A stretch of DNA of 64,000 nt from positions 744,001 through 808,000 of the forward strand of contig CBDFGK010000003.1 of the NCBI GenBank assembly GCA_965247075.1, read 5' to 3'. Under the pieces are notes generated by a model, which saw nothing but the letters and a program-made list of their open reading frames with translations, did no database searches and was not told where the DNA came from. Positions within the stretch are counted from its first letter, which is position 1. The number at the start of each line of letters is the position of its first letter. This document shows, one piece after another, positions 60,500 to 64,000 of this stretch. The position numbers were made by a program, and so were the translations under genes. Source of the DNA: CBDFGK01 sp965247075 (GTDB lineage: Bacteria; Pseudomonadota; Gammaproteobacteria; Pseudomonadales; Halieaceae).

Positions 60500-61681
60500 A
60501 TGCACCTGCGCCCACTAAATACGGACTCCCCCCGCCTGCTGGCCCTGCTCGCCGCAGTGGTGGCGCTGGGACCATTGACCATTGATATGTACCTGCCGGC
60601 GATGCCCGCTATGGCAACTGTCTTGCAGGCCGGCACCAGCGCGGTGCAATTAACGATCAGTAGCTATTTACTGGGCTTTTCACTATTCCACCTGGCCTGT
60701 GGCCCACTCGCTGATCGCTACGGACGACGACCTGTACTGCTGGGCGGTCTGGGCCTTTATGTGGTAGCCGCCCTGGCCTGCGCCCGCGCAACCAGCATTG
60801 ATGAACTCATTGTATTGCGCTTTTTGCAGGGAGGTGCCGCCTGTGTCGGCCCGACCCTGGGGCGCGCTATCGCCAGGGACCTGTACGGACCGCAACGTGC
60901 GGCACACGCGCTGGCTTACATCGCCATGATCATGGCGCTGGCCCCTGCTGTGGCGCCCACTATGGGCGGTTTCATGCTGGAGTTTTACAACTGGCCCTCC
61001 ATATTTGTCGCGCTGGCCGTCTACGCATTCGTGGTGATGCTGTGCATAGCCATCTGGTTACCGGAATCACTGCCGCAAGTACAGGCCCTGCACCCGGCTC
61101 AGATTGGCCGCAACTATTTGCAGCTAATAAAAAATTCGCACTTCATGACCACCACCGGTGCGAGTGCATTAGTCTACGCCGGCATGATCGCTTTTCTATC
61201 GGGCTCAAGTTTTATCTTTATCGGTATGATGGGCGTGCCCCCACGCTATTTCGGTATGCTTTTTCTAGCCACAGTTATTGGCTATGTTATAGGTAACGCC
61301 CTCAGCACCCGTCTGTCTCGGGGCCGGCAGTCGGAGCAGGTGATGTGGATAGGCGCCCGAATAGCGCTGCTGGCTGGCCTGTCCATGTTTTGCGCCACGG
61401 AAGTCTGGTTTCATCCGGCATCCATCCTGTTGCCCATGGCCGGTTTTTCCATGGCGCTGGGTATAGTGCTGCCACACTCCCTGGCTGCCGCATTACGGCC
61501 GTTTCCACACATGGCCGGTACCGCTTCAGCCTTGTTTGGCTTTATTCAAATGGCAGTGTCATCTTTGGGTGGCGCTCTGGTAGGCATCTACCTGACCGAT
61601 TCAGCGAGACCCATGATACTGGTAATTTTGAGTCTCAGCGCCGTGTCCTGGTGGTTGATTCGGCGCCTGCAGGCCACCTGA
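60500..61681 (+). CDS. Bcr/CflA-family drug efflux MFS transporter
   Basis: A 393-aa protein with 12 hydrophobic segments. The family start is PLTIDMYLPAMPAMATVLQA, and the MFS loop-2 motif is GPLADRYGRRPVLLGGLGLY. Motif C-like sequences follow helix 5 (ALAPAVAPTMGGFMLEFYNW). It exports small hydrophobic compounds (bicyclomycin, chloramphenicol in relatives) with proton exchange. ATG 60500 is near the conserved region and gives the usual length. Confidence 0.9.
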   Translation: MHLRPLNTDSPRLLALLAAVVALGPLTIDMYLPAMPAMATVLQAGTSAVQLTISSYLLGFSLFHLACGPLADRYGRRPVLLGGLGLYVVAALACARATSIDELIVLRFLQGGAACVGPTLGRAIARDLYGPQRAAHALAYIAMIMALAPAVAPTMGGFMLEFYNWPSIFVALAVYAFVVMLCIAIWLPESLPQVQALHPAQIGRNYLQLIKNSHFMTTTGASALVYAGMIAFLSGSSFIFIGMMGVPPRYFGMLFLATVIGYVIGNALSTRLSRGRQSEQVMWIGARIALLAGLSMFCATEVWFHPASILLPMAGFSMALGIVLPHSLAAALRPFPHMAGTASALFGFIQMAVSSLGGALVGIYLTDSARPMILVILSLSAVSWWLIRRLQAT

Positions 61682-61736
61682 TATGGCATACTTGTGACCC
61701 TGTTTGTCACCCTGAAACCGAGAGGCCAATATAACC

Positions 61737-62738
61737 ATGGCAGCCACTGACGTAACTCAACTGATTGGCAATACCCCGTTGTTGTACCTGCGTGAAGCCT
61801 CCGCACATACCGGCTGCCGGATATACGGCAAAGCCGAATTTCTTAACCCGGGTGGTTCGGTCAAGGATCGCACTGCGCTGGGAATCATTCGCGCTGCCGA
61901 GCGCAGCGGTAAACTTGAACCCGGTGGGGTAATTGTAGAGGGCACAGCGGGCAATACCGGCATAGGCCTGACCCTGCTCGCCAACGCGCTGGGTTATCGC
62001 AGTGTGGTGGTGATGCCGCTGAGCCAGAGTAAGGAAAAGATAGAAGCCCTTGAACTTTTGGGTGCCGACCTACACCTGGTTCCAGCCACTTCTTATGCGG
62101 ACGAGAAGCACTATATTCATACCGCAAAGCGCCTCAGCGAAAAGCTGGCCCGCAGCGAACCACATGGGGTACTGTGGTCACAACAATTCGATAACCTGGC
62201 CAATATGCAATACCACGCGGCCACCACTGGCGCCGAAATCTGGCAACAAACGGAAGGCAAAATTGACGGTTTCATCTGTTCGGTGGGCACCGGTGGCACG
62301 CTGGCAGGTGTCTCCAACACACTGAAAGAAAAAAACCCCGACATCAACATTGGCATCGCCGACCCTATGGGGGCGTCTCTCTACAACTACTACACCCACG
62401 GCAAACTGGACGCCCAGGGCAGCTCCATGATGGAGGGGATTGGTATCAATCATATTACCGACAATCTCGCCCAGGCCAGAATCGACTCGGCCTTTCAGGT
62501 CACCGACGAAGAGGCGCTGCCGTGGATATTCAACCTGCTGCGCCACGAGGGCTTGTGCCTGGGCGGCTCCAGCGCCATCAATATAGCCGGTGCCGTGAAA
62601 CTGGCGCAGCAGCTTGGTCCCGGCCACACCATTGTCACCATCCTGTGCGACTACGGCCACCGCTACCAGAGCAAACTGTACAACCCGTCCTATTTACAGA
62701 GCCGCGAGCTGCCCAGTCCCGAGTGGCTGACTCTGTAG
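61737..62738 (+). CDS. Cysteine synthase-like PLP enzyme
   Basis: A 333-aa fold-type II PLP enzyme. Asn-Pro-Gly-Gly-Ser-Val-Lys (FLNPGGSVKDRTALGIIRAA) holds the cofactor lysine. EGTAGNTGIGLTLLANALGY binds substrate, SVGTGGTLAGVSNTLKEKNP the phosphate, and GLCLGGSSAINIAGAVKLAQ the pyridine side. The overall order fits O-acetylserine sulfhydrylase (CysK). The usual C terminus is longer here by a tail ending SPEWLTL, as in a subgroup of cysteine synthases, so another beta-replacement activity is possible. Confidence 0.88.
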   Translation: MAATDVTQLIGNTPLLYLREASAHTGCRIYGKAEFLNPGGSVKDRTALGIIRAAERSGKLEPGGVIVEGTAGNTGIGLTLLANALGYRSVVVMPLSQSKEKIEALELLGADLHLVPATSYADEKHYIHTAKRLSEKLARSEPHGVLWSQQFDNLANMQYHAATTGAEIWQQTEGKIDGFICSVGTGGTLAGVSNTLKEKNPDINIGIADPMGASLYNYYTHGKLDAQGSSMMEGIGINHITDNLAQARIDSAFQVTDEEALPWIFNLLRHEGLCLGGSSAINIAGAVKLAQQLGPGHTIVTILCDYGHRYQSKLYNPSYLQSRELPSPEWLTL

Positions 62739-62765
62739 ACTCCCCATGCAAGGAATACTTCCCAC

Positions 62766-63383
62766 ATGAAACTAGGCATTATCTGTGGCAGCCATCGCCA
62801 CAACTCCCAGACCGAAAAGGTGGGCAGGCACATCGAAACGGAGTTGTTGCAACAGGGCTTGTGCGATGAGGCCTTTTTATTCAGCCTGGCCGGCAACCCG
62901 CTGCCGTTGTGGGATGAATCGATATGGCAAGACGACGACAATTGGCAGCAGTTGATGCAACCAATTTCAGCCGAACTGGCAAGCTGTGACGGATTTGTTG
63001 TTATCGCTCCGGAGTGGCACGGCATGGTGCCGGCGGCCCTGAAAAATTTTTTCCTGATTTGGACCGGCGGCGGCGAACTGGCCCACAAGCCGGCGCTAAT
63101 CGTTACCGTCTCAATCGCCGACGGCGGCTCTTACCCGGTCGCCGAATTAAGAATGAGCAGCTACAAGAATAACCGCATCTGCTTCCTGCCAGAGCACCTG
63201 ATCATTCGGTATGTCGATACGGTTTTCAACGCGGACAGCGCCGCTAACAGGGACAGCGCCCAGCAATATTTCCAGCAGCGGCTCACTTACTGCCTGCGCC
63301 TACTGCGAGAATATGCACTGGCGCTGACATCTGTCAGGGCCAGTGGTGCGGCTAGCCTGGCGACCTACAGCAGCGGGATGTAG
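62766..63383 (+). CDS. NADPH-dependent FMN reductase family protein
   Basis: A 205-aa flavodoxin-like protein. GIICGSHRHNSQTEKVGRHI is the phosphate-binding start, and FVVIAPEWHGMVPAALKNFF matches the flavin loop (PEWHG..P..LKNF) of chromate/FMN reductases such as ChrR and SsuE. It would reduce FMN, quinones or metals. It starts 28 bp after the cysteine synthase stop, probably the same transcript. Confidence 0.87.
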   Translation: MKLGIICGSHRHNSQTEKVGRHIETELLQQGLCDEAFLFSLAGNPLPLWDESIWQDDDNWQQLMQPISAELASCDGFVVIAPEWHGMVPAALKNFFLIWTGGGELAHKPALIVTVSIADGGSYPVAELRMSSYKNNRICFLPEHLIIRYVDTVFNADSAANRDSAQQYFQQRLTYCLRLLREYALALTSVRASGAASLATYSSGM

Positions 63384-63391
63384 GTAGACAT

Positions 63392-63417
63392 GGGATCAGA
63401 GTCCAGACTCTGACCTC
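63392..63417. repeat. 26-bp imperfect palindrome, copy 2
   Basis: GGGATCAGAGTC and GACTCTGACCTC arms form the palindrome. The dsbA-like gene ends inside it on the minus strand, giving a C-terminal SESGL. Related to 13542-13567. Confidence 0.55.
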
Positions 63418-64000
63418 GCTGATGCCGCCATGCCCGCTCTTTCTTTAGCGATAAGGAAGTCGACAATTTTCAGCATACCGGCCTGGCTTTTCGCCTTGCG
63501 TGTGGTTACGCGATATTTACCAGCCACCATTATCTCTGGCGTACCGGTAATGCGGGCTCCCTTTTGCCTGGCCACAGCCTGGCGAATTTGACTGCCAATG
63601 CCAAAAGAGCCATAAGCCTTGTCGAAATCCGCCGCGCTCACCCCATTGGCAACAAACACCTGACGAATTTCATCCTGGCTGGCAAGACGTTGCTTGTCCA
63701 CATGCATGGCAGCAAACAATGCGCCGTGCATTTTGTCCAGCACACGCAGCACCTGCGCCGCATACATCGCCTTCGCGTGGGGCTCCATGGATGCATTCCA
63801 GATCGCCGGAGACGGCACAAATTCAACATCATCAGCGAGCTTGCGCTGCCATTGATTGATCAGCGGTTCGAAGTTGTAACAGTGTCCACAGTTATAGGCA
63901 AAAAATTCCACCACTTCAATTTTGCCGGCGTTGCGCGTGCGCAGGGCCGGCAAAATGATGTCGTAGTCCGTACCCGGCCGGTACTGCTCAGCACCACCCT
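63396..64000 (-). CDS. dsbA: DsbA-like thiol:disulfide oxidoreductase, 5' end outside the window
   Basis: About 200 residues are visible; the signal peptide lies beyond the right edge. YRPGTDYDIILPALRTRNAG then KIEVVEFFAYNCGHCYNFEP is the DsbA start and active site. The redox motif is CGHC, where E. coli DsbA has CPHC. The helical insertion follows, and the cis-Pro loop is ITGTPEIMVAGKYRV. It introduces disulfides into exported proteins in the periplasm, normally reoxidised by DsbB. The last residues derive from a palindromic repeat. An internal TTG near 63953 is not a real start, because the homologous frame continues to the edge. Confidence 0.9.
   Translation of the reverse strand, partial: GGAEQYRPGTDYDIILPALRTRNAGKIEVVEFFAYNCGHCYNFEPLINQWQRKLADDVEFVPSPAIWNASMEPHAKAMYAAQVLRVLDKMHGALFAAMHVDKQRLASQDEIRQVFVANGVSAADFDKAYGSFGIGSQIRQAVARQKGARITGTPEIMVAGKYRVTTRKAKSQAGMLKIVDFLIAKERAGMAASARSESGL

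Overview
The window looks like chromosomal DNA of a GC-rich, probably marine, gammaproteobacterium. The clearest marker is an enterobacterial-style neighbourhood: DUF1249 (YqiB-like), cpdA and parE on one strand, divergent from tolC. ArgA of the fused kinase/GNAT type, PitA, ilvD, DUF6279 and DUF2891 genes fit the same group. No tRNA, rRNA, CRISPR array or replication origin was recognised.

Layout. 1-650: start of a coenzyme B12 glutamate mutase (glmS, glmE) on the minus strand. 671-4034: an ISNCY-type element split by an ISL3-family element (copy A). 4153-7939: RraA-like gene, molybdopterin oxidoreductase and iron alcohol dehydrogenase. 8447-12013: a TauD-type dioxygenase whose stop codon is the target of IS1182, with IS630 inserted into the IS1182 target duplication. 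12024-13466: decayed ParA, DinJ/YafQ and HigB remnants plus an intact HigA. 13546-31419: core genes (amidotransferase, alanine symporter, octaheme cytochrome, GGDEF protein, parE/cpdA, tolC, a glycosyltransferase/methyltransferase/toroid cluster, rmlA-rmlC). 31421-45664: a 14-kb accessory island. 45695-64000: rmlB-rmlD, pitA, argE, argA, ilvD, a dehydratase/HDAC/symporter/Lrp cluster, an MFS pump, cysteine synthase, a flavin reductase and the start of a dsbA-like gene.

The island is the most unusual part. It sits between the convergent ends of rmlAC and rmlBD. It holds a CcdA gene with a broken CcdB, then a cassette array marked by attC sites but with no integron integrase in the window. The cassettes carry a HindIII-like restriction-modification pair, a 69-aa L7/L12-like zinc-ribbon protein, a coiled-coil TIR protein and a 283-aa zinc-ribbon protein with a possible PH-like end. 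A HipBA module with a four-site operator closes the island. The cassette genes are strikingly AT-rich compared with the flanks. The array was later invaded by IS4, IS66, ISL3 (copy B, inside IS66 tnpB), IS3 and an IS91 remnant. Most insertions can be resolved to the base from target duplications.

A recurring theme is toxin loss: in HigBA and CcdAB the antitoxin is intact and the toxin broken, and in DinJ/YafQ both are damaged. HipBA alone looks complete. The island therefore reads as a defence and addiction gene store acquired by cassette recombination and now decaying under IS attack.
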